In this document: piece by piece, positions 33,729 to 42,873 of the stretch | Numbering within the stretch: position 1 is the stretch's first letter | Layout: each line of letters begins with the position of its first letter | Assembly: GCA_946480575.1 (NCBI GenBank) | Contig: CAMLKF010000003.1 | Span: 1-62,678 of the forward strand | DNA from: an uncultured Nitrososphaera sp. | GTDB taxonomy: Archaea > Thermoproteota > Nitrososphaeria > Nitrososphaerales > Nitrososphaeraceae | Direction: 5' to 3' | Length of the DNA: 62,678 nucleotides | The notes under the pieces: generated by a model | What the model was told of the DNA's origin: nothing | What the model saw: the letters and a program-made list of their open reading frames with translations, nothing else | Database searches by the model: none | Program-made: the position numbers and the translations under genes

Positions 33729-34170
33729 TTACTGCGCCTCTGCTGTGTTGTGCGAACGCACGCTTCTTAGCGCGTCATGCACCTGGTTGCGGAAAAGGGT
33801 CAGCCCTATCCTTCTGGCGTACGGCTGCCCCTTTGCAAACGACTCAGCAAGGTTGGCGACAAACTCCATGTCCACCTTTGGAGGCATTGGCGTCGTATAG
33901 GCCCGTCAGGAGGTGGATTGCGCCCGGCCCGGACATTGCAACGCACGCGCCCAGCTTACCGGTGTATTTTGCATAGGCGCACGCCATGAACGCCGCCGAC
34001 TCTTCGTGTCGCACGAGGATGAACCTGATCCTGTCCTTCCTCTTCCTGAGCGCTTCCATGAACCCGTTGATGCCGTCGCCAGGCAGACCAAAGATGACCT
34101 CCACGCCCCAGTCAAGCAGCGACTCGGCCACAATGTCCGCGGTCTTGTTGCCCTGCTGCTCTGCGGCCAT
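33729..34170 (-). pseudogene. TPP-dependent enzyme (pyruvate oxidase/acetolactate synthase type) with large internal deletion
   Basis: The first 95 residues are a good TPP-binding PYR domain start (SLLDWGVEVIFGLPGDGING, then FILVRHEESAAFMACAYAKY and AMSGPGAIHLLTGLYDA). The frame then reads nonsense to a stop. In the next frame the sequence switches at once to a plausible C-terminus (TPMPPKVDMEFVANLAESFA, then GLTLFRNQVHDALRSV) ending at 33729. A protein of this family should be about 550-590 residues, so some 400 residues are deleted between the two ends. The gene is dead. Confidence 0.8.
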
Positions 34171-34223
34171 ACGGGAGTGTATATGCCCTGATAAGTTAAG
34201 TAGGTTTTAAAGCGGCCAGCGAG

Positions 34224-34529
34224 TCAGCCTTTGGCAATCCTGTCTATAGTGTTTGCAAGCTTGATGTCGTAGTCGCTTATGCCGCCGACATCGTGCGTTA
34301 CAAGGTCTATCCTGACGCGGTTGTAGACGTTGAACCATTCTGGGTGGTGGTTCATCTTTTCCGCCTCCATAGCGACCCTTGTCATAAAGCCAAACGCCTG
34401 CACGAAATCGTCAAACTCGAAGGTCTTGTTCACCTTGCCGTTGACTACTTTCCAGCCGGAGAGCTTGGCGACTTCCTGCGCTATTTCTTTCTCTGACAGC
34501 TTACGGTAATCGTCGTCTTCCTCTGACAT
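34224..34529 (-). CDS. phhB: Pterin-4a-carbinolamine dehydratase (PCD/DCoH)
   Basis: 101 residues. The active-site signature is intact: [20 protein letters not shown] followed by [20 protein letters not shown]. It dehydrates 4a-hydroxytetrahydropterin. No aromatic amino-acid hydroxylase is in the window, and in archaea the enzyme may serve molybdopterin or folate repair. It is 52 nt upstream of nothing on its own strand and stands alone. Confidence 0.93.
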   Translation of the reverse strand: MSEEDDDYRKLSEKEIAQEVAKLSGWKVVNGKVNKTFEFDDFVQAFGFMTRVAMEAEKMNHHPEWFNVYNRVRIDLVTHDVGGISDYDIKLANTIDRIAKG

Positions 34530-34581
34530 AAAAATAGGAGGGCGCTACGTGCCTAATACGTCTTGCCACCTAGAAAGGGCA

Positions 34582-35985
34582 TTACATCGTCTTTCTTCTT
34601 GCCGCTACTATTATCCCGCCGATTCCGAGCGCGGCAGCCACTGAGGCGATGCCCACTGGGAACTCGGGCACCACAGTAAGGCTCGACTGCACCGACTCGC
34701 TGCTTCCCCTTATCTTTTCAACCTTGACGGTGAATGCCCCTTGCGACGTAAAAGTCATGTCCTGCGATGAAATGCCTTCCGCCGTCGTCACGCCTCCTGC
34801 ACGGGACACTTCGTTGCCGTCCTTATCCAGTATCACGAGCTCGTAGGTTGCCGAGGATATCGGTTGGTCATCAGACTTGTCGGCTATCCTGATGCCAAAC
34901 GTCACTGGCTGCTCTGGCAGAATCTGCTCCGGCCACGTCAGCGACACCTTGTAATTTTCCGACTCGGGCGAGGTCTGTGCAACATGGACTTCATTTTCCG
35001 GGTCCGGCGGGCTCAGCGAGAAAACGGCTGCGTCAGGCGACAGGTTCTCGGACTTGACCCGCTCGGCTATGTTTATGAGATTCTGCTTTGAAATAGTAAA
35101 GTGGACTACGGTCGTGTCGTCCCCTGAGAAGCTTGTCGGAACCACAAACACTGGAACGTCGATGCCATTCACCTTGCCGCGCAGCGAGTCCTTGTCAAAG
35201 TCTGCCATCTCTTTTGGTATGAATACCTCTGTGTGGAGCATGCCCATCCTGCTTGGCAGGTCGGAAGTCCAGTCAAACGGCATCGAAAACTCGATGGTCT
35301 TGGTATCGGGCTGGTATTCTGAGCTGTCGATGGCACCGTAGTAGTTCCTGATCTTGACTTCGTATGTCTGGCTGCCTTCCGCGACGCTGATCATTTCTTC
35401 GCGGCCCGGAGTCACCCACACATCGTATTGCAGGGGTTCGGCTACCTGCGTCCGGGGAGTGTCTACGGTCCATATCTCGACGAACAGGTTATACAGGCCG
35501 GGCTCTGTAAATATCGGGCCTTCAACCACCACAGGTCCGCCTCTGTTCCTTATGCCGCCCAGAAATGGCTCTGCCTCGCCTCTTGCGACCGCTGATTCAG
35601 TATCCCTTGGAACTATTTTTATCTGCAGGTCTCCCTCGGGATCGTAAAAGAAGCCCTGCCCTCCAAACTGGCCGCCTTCTGTGACGATCGGGATTTCCCT
35701 GCCATCCTTTTTAAAGAATATGCGATAGTTCACGTGCTGGAAGTTCGCGTTAGTGTTTTCGTCAAACAGCCTTGCGTTGATGTAAACCGGCTGGCTCATG
35801 TCTGTTACTACAAGGGGCTCTAGATTGACAAAGAGGCTCACCTTCTTGCCGCTGAAATCCGCTGCAGGGGGCTGATGCCCGCCATGGGCAAACGCTCCCG
35901 GCAGCGCCGGGACGGCAACAATCATTACAGCGACGAAAAATGCGAGCGTTAAAACAGGACGGAGAATTTTCTTCCTCTCAGGCAT
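34582..35985 (-). CDS. Surface protein with PEF-type C-terminal sorting signal
   Basis: 467 residues. A signal peptide (about 8-33, ending FAHGGHQPP) leads into several Ig/FN3-like beta domains with proline-rich strands. The C-terminus is VVPEFPVGIASVAAALGIG, GIIVAARRKTM: a PEF motif, a hydrophobic helix and basic residues, as recognised by archaeosortases in Thaumarchaeota. Histidines after the signal cleavage site could bind metal. A TATA-like element at about 36011-36018 lies some 30 nt before the start. Likely a component of the cell surface. Ligand unknown. Confidence 0.85.
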   Translation of the reverse strand: MPERKKILRPVLTLAFFVAVMIVAVPALPGAFAHGGHQPPAADFSGKKVSLFVNLEPLVVTDMSQPVYINARLFDENTNANFQHVNYRIFFKKDGREIPIVTEGGQFGGQGFFYDPEGDLQIKIVPRDTESAVARGEAEPFLGGIRNRGGPVVVEGPIFTEPGLYNLFVEIWTVDTPRTQVAEPLQYDVWVTPGREEMISVAEGSQTYEVKIRNYYGAIDSSEYQPDTKTIEFSMPFDWTSDLPSRMGMLHTEVFIPKEMADFDKDSLRGKVNGIDVPVFVVPTSFSGDDTTVVHFTISKQNLINIAERVKSENLSPDAAVFSLSPPDPENEVHVAQTSPESENYKVSLTWPEQILPEQPVTFGIRIADKSDDQPISSATYELVILDKDGNEVSRAGGVTTAEGISSQDMTFTSQGAFTVKVEKIRGSSESVQSSLTVVPEFPVGIASVAAALGIGGIIVAARRKTM

Positions 35986-36010
35986 TTCTAGAAACGAAAA
36001 TTCTTACACG

Positions 36011-36018
36011 GTATATAT
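36011..36018 (-). promoter_or_regulatory. TATA box of the PEF-CTERM surface protein gene
   Basis: The minus strand reads caatatatac, centred about 30 nt upstream of the ATG at 35985. Confidence 0.45.
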
Positions 36019-36096
36019 TGGTTATTTTCTCTCGCGCTGAAATCCCAAATACTATTAATATCGACCCGACGACAAACTGACCTAGTAGTTTTACCC

Positions 36097-36170
36097 GGAT
36101 GGGTAGTCTAGCCTGGTTAGGATACCTGTCTTACACACAGGTGGTCGAGAGTTCGAATCTCTCCCCATCC
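36097..36170 (+). tRNA. tRNA-Val (anticodon UAC)
   Basis: A 74-nt cloverleaf: acceptor ggatggg pairs with cccatcc; anticodon stem cctgt/acagg encloses the loop cttacac, whose central tac reads valine GUA codons; the T arm is gagag-ttcgaat-ctctc. No intron and no encoded CCA. A TATA-like tattaatatc at about 36053-36062 sits upstream. Confidence 0.95.
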
Positions 36171-36185
36171 ACTCTCTTGTTGCTC

Positions 36186-36734
36186 CTAGCTGGCGACACG
36201 TTTTCTCCTGTCGATTATCAAGATGATGACGCCGGCTATCATCACCAGTACGCCGGCGATGGTGATGCCGGCCCCAGCAAGGATTCCGCCAAACGCGTCG
36301 ATATTTACCTGGTTGTTCGCCTCCACGCCTGGTAGGCGGCCAAAGACGACGTCCACGCTGGTAGGCGACTGGCCAACGTTTGCAACAGTCATCCTGTAGA
36401 TGCCCTGAACCGCTGGGTCGGCGCTCAGGACTGTGTTCTCCGTAAAGATAGAATCGATCGCAGTCGAGCCGTCCGGCGTCACAAGGACAGCTTGGAGCTG
36501 CGCGTCTGGATCCAGAGAGTTTACGAGTACTGAAAGCGGCCTTGAAATATCCGTCACCTCAAGCGTCAGTTCCTTTGACTGCCCTGCTTCAAGCGGCGTG
36601 CCCTGCAGGAAGGTAGTTTCTCGCTCAAACTGCGCCGCCAATGGCACCGCCCAAGCGATCGTGACTATGATGCCAGCGACAAATAGCGCCGCGCCGGCTA
36701 TAAGGACATAATATCCCCGCTTCAAGCCACCCAA
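36186..36734 (-). CDS. Membrane protein with an outside beta domain between two helices
   Basis: 182 residues. Membrane helices at about 8-33 and 150-175 flank an outside domain with an emp24/GOLD-like strand order (SKELTLEVTDISRPLSVLVN, then QGIYRMTVANVGQSPTSVDV). The basic C-terminus (DRRKRVAS) is cytoplasmic. The type is common in Thaumarchaeota, where it is annotated as hypothetical. It is convergent with tRNA-Val. Function unknown. Confidence 0.7.
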   Translation of the reverse strand: MGGLKRGYYVLIAGAALFVAGIIVTIAWAVPLAAQFERETTFLQGTPLEAGQSKELTLEVTDISRPLSVLVNSLDPDAQLQAVLVTPDGSTAIDSIFTENTVLSADPAVQGIYRMTVANVGQSPTSVDVVFGRLPGVEANNQVNIDAFGGILAGAGITIAGVLVMIAGVIILIIDRRKRVAS

Positions 36735-36752
36735 ATATGGAACTGCTTGTTT

Positions 36753-36917
36753 TTAAATAGAATTGCTGCTGCTGCTGCTTTCTGTCAATGCTTCCATCTC
36801 ATACTTTTCTATCTTCTTGTGACCTGCCATCCTGACATGATCTTCTGCGTCGGAGCGGAAGAGAAAGTTGTTGCCACACTCGTGGCACACCCACACATAG
36901 CTCAGATCCTCGCGCAT
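36753..36917 (-). CDS. Small C2H2 zinc-finger protein, 54 residues
   Basis: Opening at the ATG 36917, it reads MREDLSYVWVCHECGNNFLF, then RSDAEDHVRMAGHKKIEKYE: one complete finger with CxxC and HxxxxH, as in the larger two-finger protein at 18447. A polyserine tail follows, encoded by a gct/ctg-type run. A weak TATA-like ttaaat on the minus strand is near 36945, about 28 nt upstream. Likely a nucleic-acid-binding regulator. Confidence 0.65.
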   Translation of the reverse strand: MREDLSYVWVCHECGNNFLFRSDAEDHVRMAGHKKIEKYEMEALTESSSSSNSI

Positions 36918-36979
36918 GGTATGCGCACGAGTACTCTCATACGATTTAAGAAGTAAGTAGAGATTTACTGCGGCATTTG

Positions 36980-38341
36980 TCAGGTAGCAAACTTCTCAAT
37001 TATCCTGCCGATGCACTTGGTAGTCTTGTTCAGGAGGTCAATCCTTGCAAACTCGTTTGGCGAGTGAGTGCGGGCAAACATGTACGTGCTCCCTACGGAG
37101 ATGCAGGGCGCCTTCAGCACCTTTACAAACGAGTACATCGGCCCTGTGCCGGCAGAAGACACTCTGGTAATCGACGAGCCAAACGTCTCTTTGGCGGCCC
37201 GCTCGACCTTCCGTACAAACGGGTCGCGGATGGGCGTCCGGGCAGCCGCCTCGCCATGAGTGAATTTCACCTCAATGTCGGCAAAGCCATGGCGCTTTAG
37301 GTGGCTCTTGAGCCGCTCAAGCTGCTTTTCTGGCACCATGTCCGGCACAAGGCGAAAGTCTATCTTGACCACCGCCTGCGCGGGCAGCACCGTCTTGGCG
37401 CCTTCGCCTATGTAGCCGGAGTTAAAGCCGGCGATGTTGCAGGTCGGCATCCCGACAAGCGCCTTCCTGACATCTGCGCCCTTGGCGTTTTTGACGAACC
37501 TGTCGATGCCGTACTCACGCTTGAATTCCTTTTCGTCAAATGGCTCCTTTGAAATTACTACAAGCTCTTCTCTGGTAAACGGCCGGACTTCTTTGTACCA
37601 GTCCTTTATCAGGATCTCGCCGCTGTTCCTATCGCGCATCGTTGCAAGCGCGGAGACAAGCCGCCAAGCCGGGTTCTCTATCAGTACCGCAAGGCTTGAG
37701 TGGGCGTCTCTTGAAGGCCCTCTTGCTACCAGCTCGACATACAGCAGACCCTTCATGCCAAGGCTGATTATCGGCCGGTCCTTCGTGTCGATGCAGCCAA
37801 ACTCCCATATCACGCCATCGCACCTGAGCCTGTCTTGGTATTTCCAGAGGTACTGCTCTACGTGCACACTCCCGACTTCTTCCTCGCCTTCCACCATGAA
37901 CTTGACGTTACACGGCACGTCGCCTGTCTTTCTCAGGAAATACTCGACTGCCTTAATGCGGGTTATCAGCTCGCCCTTGTCGTCTGTCGAGCCACGGCCA
38001 TGAATGTAGTTGCCCTCGACCTTGCCGCTGAAAGGCTCGTGCTCCCACAGCTCCAGCGGCTCTTCCGGCTGAACGTCGTAATGATTGTAAAACATGAGGG
38101 TCTTGCCCGGGTTTGACTTTGACCTTACTTCGCCGTATACAATCGGCGATATACCCTTGTCGTCAAGGTACAGAACTTCAGAGCTGATGCCGGCCTTTTG
38201 CATGATGTTTGCAACAAGGTTGGCGCATTCGACTAGGCCCTGCTTTTTTGCAGAGACACTTGGCTGCCGGATCAGGGTCTGGAGATCTGCGACAAGGCTG
38301 TCCATTTCAGAATCGACAATGGCGCTTATGGAACTGCTCAA
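36980..38341 (-). CDS. M20-family peptidase (ArgE/DapE/dipeptidase type)
   Basis: 453 residues. The zinc site is clear: FYNHYDVQP for the first histidine-aspartate, GRGSTDDKGEL for the bridging aspartate, VEGEEEVGS for the catalytic and binding glutamates. A dimerisation lid domain lies in the middle (about 210-340). This subgroup comprises broad dipeptidases and acyl-amino-acid hydrolases. The substrate is not fixed by sequence. It stands alone. Confidence 0.92.
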   Translation of the reverse strand: MSSSISAIVDSEMDSLVADLQTLIRQPSVSAKKQGLVECANLVANIMQKAGISSEVLYLDDKGISPIVYGEVRSKSNPGKTLMFYNHYDVQPEEPLELWEHEPFSGKVEGNYIHGRGSTDDKGELITRIKAVEYFLRKTGDVPCNVKFMVEGEEEVGSVHVEQYLWKYQDRLRCDGVIWEFGCIDTKDRPIISLGMKGLLYVELVARGPSRDAHSSLAVLIENPAWRLVSALATMRDRNSGEILIKDWYKEVRPFTREELVVISKEPFDEKEFKREYGIDRFVKNAKGADVRKALVGMPTCNIAGFNSGYIGEGAKTVLPAQAVVKIDFRLVPDMVPEKQLERLKSHLKRHGFADIEVKFTHGEAAARTPIRDPFVRKVERAAKETFGSSITRVSSAGTGPMYSFVKVLKAPCISVGSTYMFARTHSPNEFARIDLLNKTTKCIGRIIEKFAT

Positions 38342-38471
38342 TGTACTCTAGAGATTTGACAATTGAAAATAAAGGTTGCTTTTGGAATATGAGCTGGCGA
38401 CTATTTCTATTTCTTCTTGTTATAGTAAAAAGTAGGGTTCTTGAGCTGTTACAGAGCCTCTGCCCAATAAC

Positions 38472-38756
38472 CTAGACATCTGAACTAGCCCACTCTACAA
38501 ATGCAAAGCCATCTCCTGCCCATTCTGTGAATTTCCTGACGGCAATCGCGTGTGGCTCTGTCATGACAAAGCGCCTGAGAGAGCCTTCGCCCTCACGGAT
38601 GGAAAGCGTCCAGAAGTGCTTTTTGGGGAAATCAGCATTGACGGCGTATACTTTTTTATGCCTTCGGTTTCTTTTACTTGTTTCATTACTTTTGAAGTCA
38701 TTAGCTGGAAAGGGATCATGTATCGCCAGCTCCTCGCGGCAGAAAAGTAGCAACAC
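38472..38756 (-). CDS. Small basic protein of unknown function, start uncertain
   Basis: About 80-94 residues. The distal part looks genuinely coding: HKKVYAVNADFPKKHFWTLS, IREGEGSLRRFVMTEPHAIA and VRKFTEWAGDGFAFVEWASS. No ATG precedes it in frame (the frame opens at a TTG), while an ATG lies in another frame near 38721, so a 5' indel or non-ATG start is possible. No family recognised. Confidence 0.45.
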   Translation of the reverse strand: MLLLFCREELAIHDPFPANDFKSNETSKRNRRHKKVYAVNADFPKKHFWTLSIREGEGSLRRFVMTEPHAIAVRKFTEWAGDGFAFVEWASSDV

Positions 38757-38868
38757 AGATGAATTCTTCCTGTACGACGTTAGGATTCTCCGTTACGGTT
38801 GCCTATGCAAAAATCCGTTGAATGAGTTATTTCAAGATACTTTGTTTTCCGATAAATAAAGGCCGCTT

Positions 38869-39036
38869 TTACTCGTTGGGCCCTACCTTCATCCTAACCG
38901 TGTCAGGGCCTACAACCTCAAATGGCGAAAATCCCCTTTCAGACACATCTGCCAGCACGTTGTAGAACACCCATACTCCAAAGATAAAGGACAGGACGGC
39001 CGGGATAACCAACACGATCCAGATGCCGCTTGCCAT
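38869..39036 (-). CDS. Small single-helix membrane protein, 55 residues
   Basis: From the ATG at 39036 the frame gives a membrane helix (IWIVLVIPAVLSFIFGVWVF) and a soluble tail (SPFEVVGPDTVRMKVGPNE). Both parts look natural. The tail reads like a strand, so it may pack against a larger membrane protein. It is divergent from the acyl-CoA synthetase gene. Function unknown. Confidence 0.55.
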   Translation of the reverse strand: MASGIWIVLVIPAVLSFIFGVWVFYNVLADVSERGFSPFEVVGPDTVRMKVGPNE

Positions 39037-39092
39037 ATACGATATCATTAAGGCAATAGCAAATAAAAGTTATCGCTGTCACGAATGATGCA

Positions 39093-39100
39093 TTTATAAC
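39093..39100 (+). promoter_or_regulatory. TATA box of the acyl-CoA synthetase gene
   Basis: A tttataac element is centred about 30 nt upstream of the ATG at 39126. Confidence 0.5.
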
Positions 39101-39125
39101 CATCCTAAAACTTTTTTCTCCTCAT

Positions 39126-41231
39126 ATGTCCAACTCCATCTTCTTGTCTCCCAAGTCGATTGCCGTCATTGGAGCCTCGGAAAAGCCAGGTGTGGGCAAG
39201 ACTATCTTTTACAATATAGCCAAGCACTTCAAGGGCAAGATTTACCCCATTAGCCCGTCGAACCCGACTGTGGGCGGCCTGACGGCGTACAAGAGCGTAA
39301 TTGAAGTCCCCGGCATGGTGGATCTTGCAGTGGTGGCTGCGCCCAGCAAGTTCACACCCGCAGTGATGGAAGAGGTAGGCCAGAAGGGCATCAAGGGCGC
39401 GATCATTGTTTCAGCAGGGTTCAAAGAGGTCGACGAGGTTGGCGCCAAGCTTGAAAGGGAGATTGGCGAGATTGCAAAAAAGTACGGTATCAGGGTCATC
39501 GGCCCCAACTGTCTCGGGATAATGAGCCTATCAAAGGACAACATGATGAATTCTACTTTCTTGAAGATTACCCCAAAGCACGGAGGCATTGCCCTTGTGT
39601 CGCAGAGCGGAGCAATCTGCGCCGCAACCGTCGAGGACGCAGAGGCTCAGAACATTGGGTTCTCTAAAGTCATAAGCATGGGCAACAAGGTAGACATGGA
39701 CGAAAGCGACGCTCTAGAGCTTTTGGCGGAAGACGAAGACACCAAAGTCATTGTAATGTACCTTGAAGACATCCGCGATGCAAGACGGTTCATGGGCATC
39801 GCAAGGCGGATAACCACCGAAAAGAAAAAGCCCATAATCGTGCTTAAATCAGGAAGGACTGTAGAAGGTGCCAAGGCGGCCGCTTCACACACCGGCGCAC
39901 TTGGCGGATCTGACGCAAACTATGAGGCGGCGTTTGCTCAGTGCGGCGTCATACGTGTAGACACGATGGGCGAGCTGTTCGACCTTGCCACCGCGTTCTC
40001 AAAGCAACCACTGCCAGACGGAGGCGTAGTCATTGTCTCCAACGCAGGCGGCCCTGCAATAATTTCTACAGACGCGTGCTCCAAGTATGGATTGAAGATG
40101 GCTGACATTTCGTCTATCCGGGATGCAATAGCCGGTGTCATACCTACGTACGGCTCGCCAAGGAACCCTGTGGACATTGTCGGAGACGCCGACTATATGC
40201 GGTTTGAAAAGGTATTGCTTCAGGTCCTCGCGCACCCAAACGTGGGCTCTGTCGTGACCATGTGCACCCCTTCGGCGACTCTGAACTACGACGACCTTGC
40301 AAGGACGCTAGTAAAGATGTCGCGCCAGTTTCCGAACAAGACGATACTTGCATCGCTCATGGGCCTTGCCGAAGGAGTAGAAAACAGGACGATAATGTCT
40401 GAAGGCGGCGTCCCGTACTACCTGTATTCAGAGCCAGCAATCAGGACGCTCAAGGCGATGTACGATTTCAAGAAGTGGATCGATGCCTCCTCGACTAAGG
40501 CGCCCACTTTGCAATTTACCAAGGACACGGCCAAGGTCAAGTCAATTTTTGAGGGCGTCCGCAGACAGGGAAGGGCAAACCTTCTTGAGGAAGAGGGCTA
40601 TGAAGTGCTCAAGGCGTACGGGTTTCCGACTCCAAAGAGCATCCTTGGCACCACCGAAGACGAGTGCGTAAGCGCTGCCGAAGAGATAGGATACCCCGTG
40701 GTCATGAAGATAGCGTCGCCGGACATCATACACAAGTCAGACGCAGGTGGCGTCAAGGTAGGGATCAAGAACGATGATGAGCTGCGCGTGGCGTTCCGGG
40801 CGATAATAGAAAGCGCAAGAAGGTACAAGGCCAACGCCAAGATAAAGGGAGTGCTCGTGCAGGAAATGATCAAGTCTGCCAAGGAAACAATACTTGGTGC
40901 AAGCCAGGATCCCACGTTTGGGCCAGTCATAATGTTCGGCCTCGGTGGCATCTACGTGGAGGTGCTCAAGGACGTCGTCTTTCGCGTTGCCCCCATCGAT
41001 GGGCGCGAAGCTACGAACATGGTTGAGTCAATCAAGACCATAAAACTGCTAAAGGGTGTCAGGGGAGAAAAGCCATTTGACCTGAGGGCTGTCGCAGATT
41101 CTCTCCAACAGCTCTCCCAGCTGGTGATCGACTTCCCTGAGATAAAGGAGTTCGACATCAACCCACTTTTGGTGCTCGAAGAAGGAAAGGGGACCAGAGT
41201 AGTTGACGCCAGAATAATCCTGAAGAGCTAA
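39126..41231 (+). CDS. ADP-forming acyl-CoA synthetase (acetyl-CoA synthetase/hydroxyacyl-CoA synthetase type)
   Basis: 701 residues: CoA-binding domain (SIAVIGASEKPGVGKTIFYN), ligase-CoA domains with the phospho-histidine H255 in AAASHTGALGG, and a C-terminal ATP-grasp domain (from about 475: VVMKIASPDIIHKSDAGGVK). These proteins make acyl-CoA, ADP and phosphate from an acid, CoA and ATP. In Nitrosopumilus, two members activate 3-hydroxypropionate and 4-hydroxybutyrate in the energy-efficient CO2-fixation cycle. This gene is likely one of those or a close paralogue, and sequence reading alone does not tell which. Alpha and beta parts are fused in one chain. Confidence 0.92.
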   Translation: MSNSIFLSPKSIAVIGASEKPGVGKTIFYNIAKHFKGKIYPISPSNPTVGGLTAYKSVIEVPGMVDLAVVAAPSKFTPAVMEEVGQKGIKGAIIVSAGFKEVDEVGAKLEREIGEIAKKYGIRVIGPNCLGIMSLSKDNMMNSTFLKITPKHGGIALVSQSGAICAATVEDAEAQNIGFSKVISMGNKVDMDESDALELLAEDEDTKVIVMYLEDIRDARRFMGIARRITTEKKKPIIVLKSGRTVEGAKAAASHTGALGGSDANYEAAFAQCGVIRVDTMGELFDLATAFSKQPLPDGGVVIVSNAGGPAIISTDACSKYGLKMADISSIRDAIAGVIPTYGSPRNPVDIVGDADYMRFEKVLLQVLAHPNVGSVVTMCTPSATLNYDDLARTLVKMSRQFPNKTILASLMGLAEGVENRTIMSEGGVPYYLYSEPAIRTLKAMYDFKKWIDASSTKAPTLQFTKDTAKVKSIFEGVRRQGRANLLEEEGYEVLKAYGFPTPKSILGTTEDECVSAAEEIGYPVVMKIASPDIIHKSDAGGVKVGIKNDDELRVAFRAIIESARRYKANAKIKGVLVQEMIKSAKETILGASQDPTFGPVIMFGLGGIYVEVLKDVVFRVAPIDGREATNMVESIKTIKLLKGVRGEKPFDLRAVADSLQQLSQLVIDFPEIKEFDINPLLVLEEGKGTRVVDARIILKS

Positions 41232-41984
41232 CTAGAGCCTGCTGCCGCAGTCGGCGCAGAACACAGAGTCAGACTCGTTCTCGAAGCCGCACGCTGGGCA
41301 CATGCCTCCGGCCGTTGAAGCCGTTGTTGTCTGGGTCTGTGCAGTCTTGAGCAGGACAATGTCTCCAATCTTTGAGATGCCGTCCCACGGAACCTCCTTT
41401 TCGCCTATCTTGATAGTTATCTGCGCGGTCCTGCCAGTCCTGCGCAAGCCTACCTCTTTAATCCTGCCTATCAGCATGGCCTCGCTGTCATAGGCAGACA
41501 TGCCGACAAGCGATTGGATCGGAAAGTAGTTTTCGCCTGCCGCCACAGTAGTAGCTGGAACAGCGGCGATATCTGCTGAAGCCAGTCTTTCTTCAATTGC
41601 TGGCTGCTGTGTCTGAACCTGCGGGGCAGCAGGGGCCTGTTGTTGTTGTTGTTGTTGCATCTGGACGGTATCGAACTTTCTGTACTGCGCAATCGTGGCG
41701 CTGCAGGTCCTGCACTTGTATTCACCTTTCTCTATAAGCGTGACGCCCTCTCCCAGCTCTTCGTTAGGGTTTTCGTACGTCACCGCCGGCGAGCCTTCAT
41801 ACTCTTTTTCACACTTGTTGCAGTGGTATTTCACGAATCTGTCCTCTTCCAGCCTGCCAATGCCTGCAAGAAAGAGCTCCGGGCCTCCAAGGTTGCCTTT
41901 CTTTTGCTCTTCGTCAGTTATCCTTGCAATGGCGTAGCCGCCAGAGCCGCGCAGCTTCTTTTCGGCCATGTCTTCAGCCATCAT
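41232..41984 (-). CDS. PRC-barrel-like protein with two zinc motifs and a Gln-rich linker
   Basis: 250 residues. N-terminal zinc motif (YHCNKCEKEYEG with KCRTCSATIAQY), a polyglutamine linker (about 108-118, from repeated ttg on the plus strand), a PRC-barrel-like domain (about 158-215: IQSLVGMSAYDSEAMLIGRI), and a C-terminal zinc ribbon (CPACGFENESDSVFCADCGSRL). It probably binds RNA or protein partners. It ends on the base after the convergent synthetase gene. Confidence 0.75.
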   Translation of the reverse strand: MMAEDMAEKKLRGSGGYAIARITDEEQKKGNLGGPELFLAGIGRLEEDRFVKYHCNKCEKEYEGSPAVTYENPNEELGEGVTLIEKGEYKCRTCSATIAQYRKFDTVQMQQQQQQQAPAAPQVQTQQPAIEERLASADIAAVPATTVAAGENYFPIQSLVGMSAYDSEAMLIGRIKEVGLRRTGRTAQITIKIGEKEVPWDGISKIGDIVLLKTAQTQTTTASTAGGMCPACGFENESDSVFCADCGSRL

Positions 41985-42105
41985 GATGTGTGTCCTTAAG
42001 CTTCAATTGTAAGTTATTTAAATCTGGCGAGGACCTACCATGCAGCCCCAAATCAATCCATGATTAATATACGGTAAAGAATCAATGGGATGATAGCGAC
42101 TGTTA

Positions 42106-42873
42106 GTGAACGCCGTAGCAATATTGCTGTACCGGAACCTTGTAGCGTCCATCGACAAGGTGTTCCTCGTGTGGCAGGTCGTATTTCCCATCGTCTACAT
42201 CTTTATTGCCGGCTACTCTTATTCTGCGCTCATTGGCGGGCAGGGCGTCCCGATAGGTAGCAGCGCCGTGCCCTACCCTGCGTACCTGGCTGCAGGCATG
42301 ATAGGCTTTAACATGATGAACAGCAGCACGATAGCCGGCAGCATGATCTGGAACGATAAGCGAAACGGCATGTTCCAGCAGATCCTGGTGATGCCGTTTG
42401 CAAGGATTGAGTACGTCGCCGGCAACATCATTGCCATCATGCTCATGGGGCTTGCAAGCGCAGCCCTCATCCTCGTCGCAGGCTCCCCAACGCTTGTCGG
42501 GAGCGCAGTGCCAACTCTCGTGGGCACGCTTTACGTGCTCTACGCCCTGATAACGGGCGCGATATTCTTTGGCTCTATTGCGGTAATAATATCGACGAGG
42601 CTCAAGAGCAGCGAAGGATTCAATGTCATTGTAAACAGCGTGTTCCTGTTCTTTTCATTCGTCAGCACGGCGTTCTACCCGACGCAGGGCGTGCCGGATG
42701 CGCTTAGGACGGCGTTCTACGCCAACCCGCTCACCTACATCGTAGACGTGACAAGGGCAGGCATCTTTAACCAGATAGACACTTTTGTCAACATCGAAGC
42801 CGGAATTATTGCCGCGTTTACTGCAGCGGCATTCTTCCTTGCCACCCTTTCAATGATGAGGATGAAGATCTAG
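42106..42873 (+). CDS. ABC-2 type transporter permease
   Basis: 255 residues, GTG start, six membrane helices with the ABC-2 core (GMIGFNMMNSSTIAGSMIWN, DKRNGMFQQILVMPF, NPLTYIVDVTRAGIFN). It exports a drug, lipid or polysaccharide. Its ATPase partner is almost certainly the convergent gene that shares the last 4 nt (42870-43820), though such partners are usually on the same strand. Confidence 0.88.
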   Translation: MNAVAILLYRNLVASIDKVFLVWQVVFPIVYIFIAGYSYSALIGGQGVPIGSSAVPYPAYLAAGMIGFNMMNSSTIAGSMIWNDKRNGMFQQILVMPFARIEYVAGNIIAIMLMGLASAALILVAGSPTLVGSAVPTLVGTLYVLYALITGAIFFGSIAVIISTRLKSSEGFNVIVNSVFLFFSFVSTAFYPTQGVPDALRTAFYANPLTYIVDVTRAGIFNQIDTFVNIEAGIIAAFTAAAFFLATLSMMRMKI

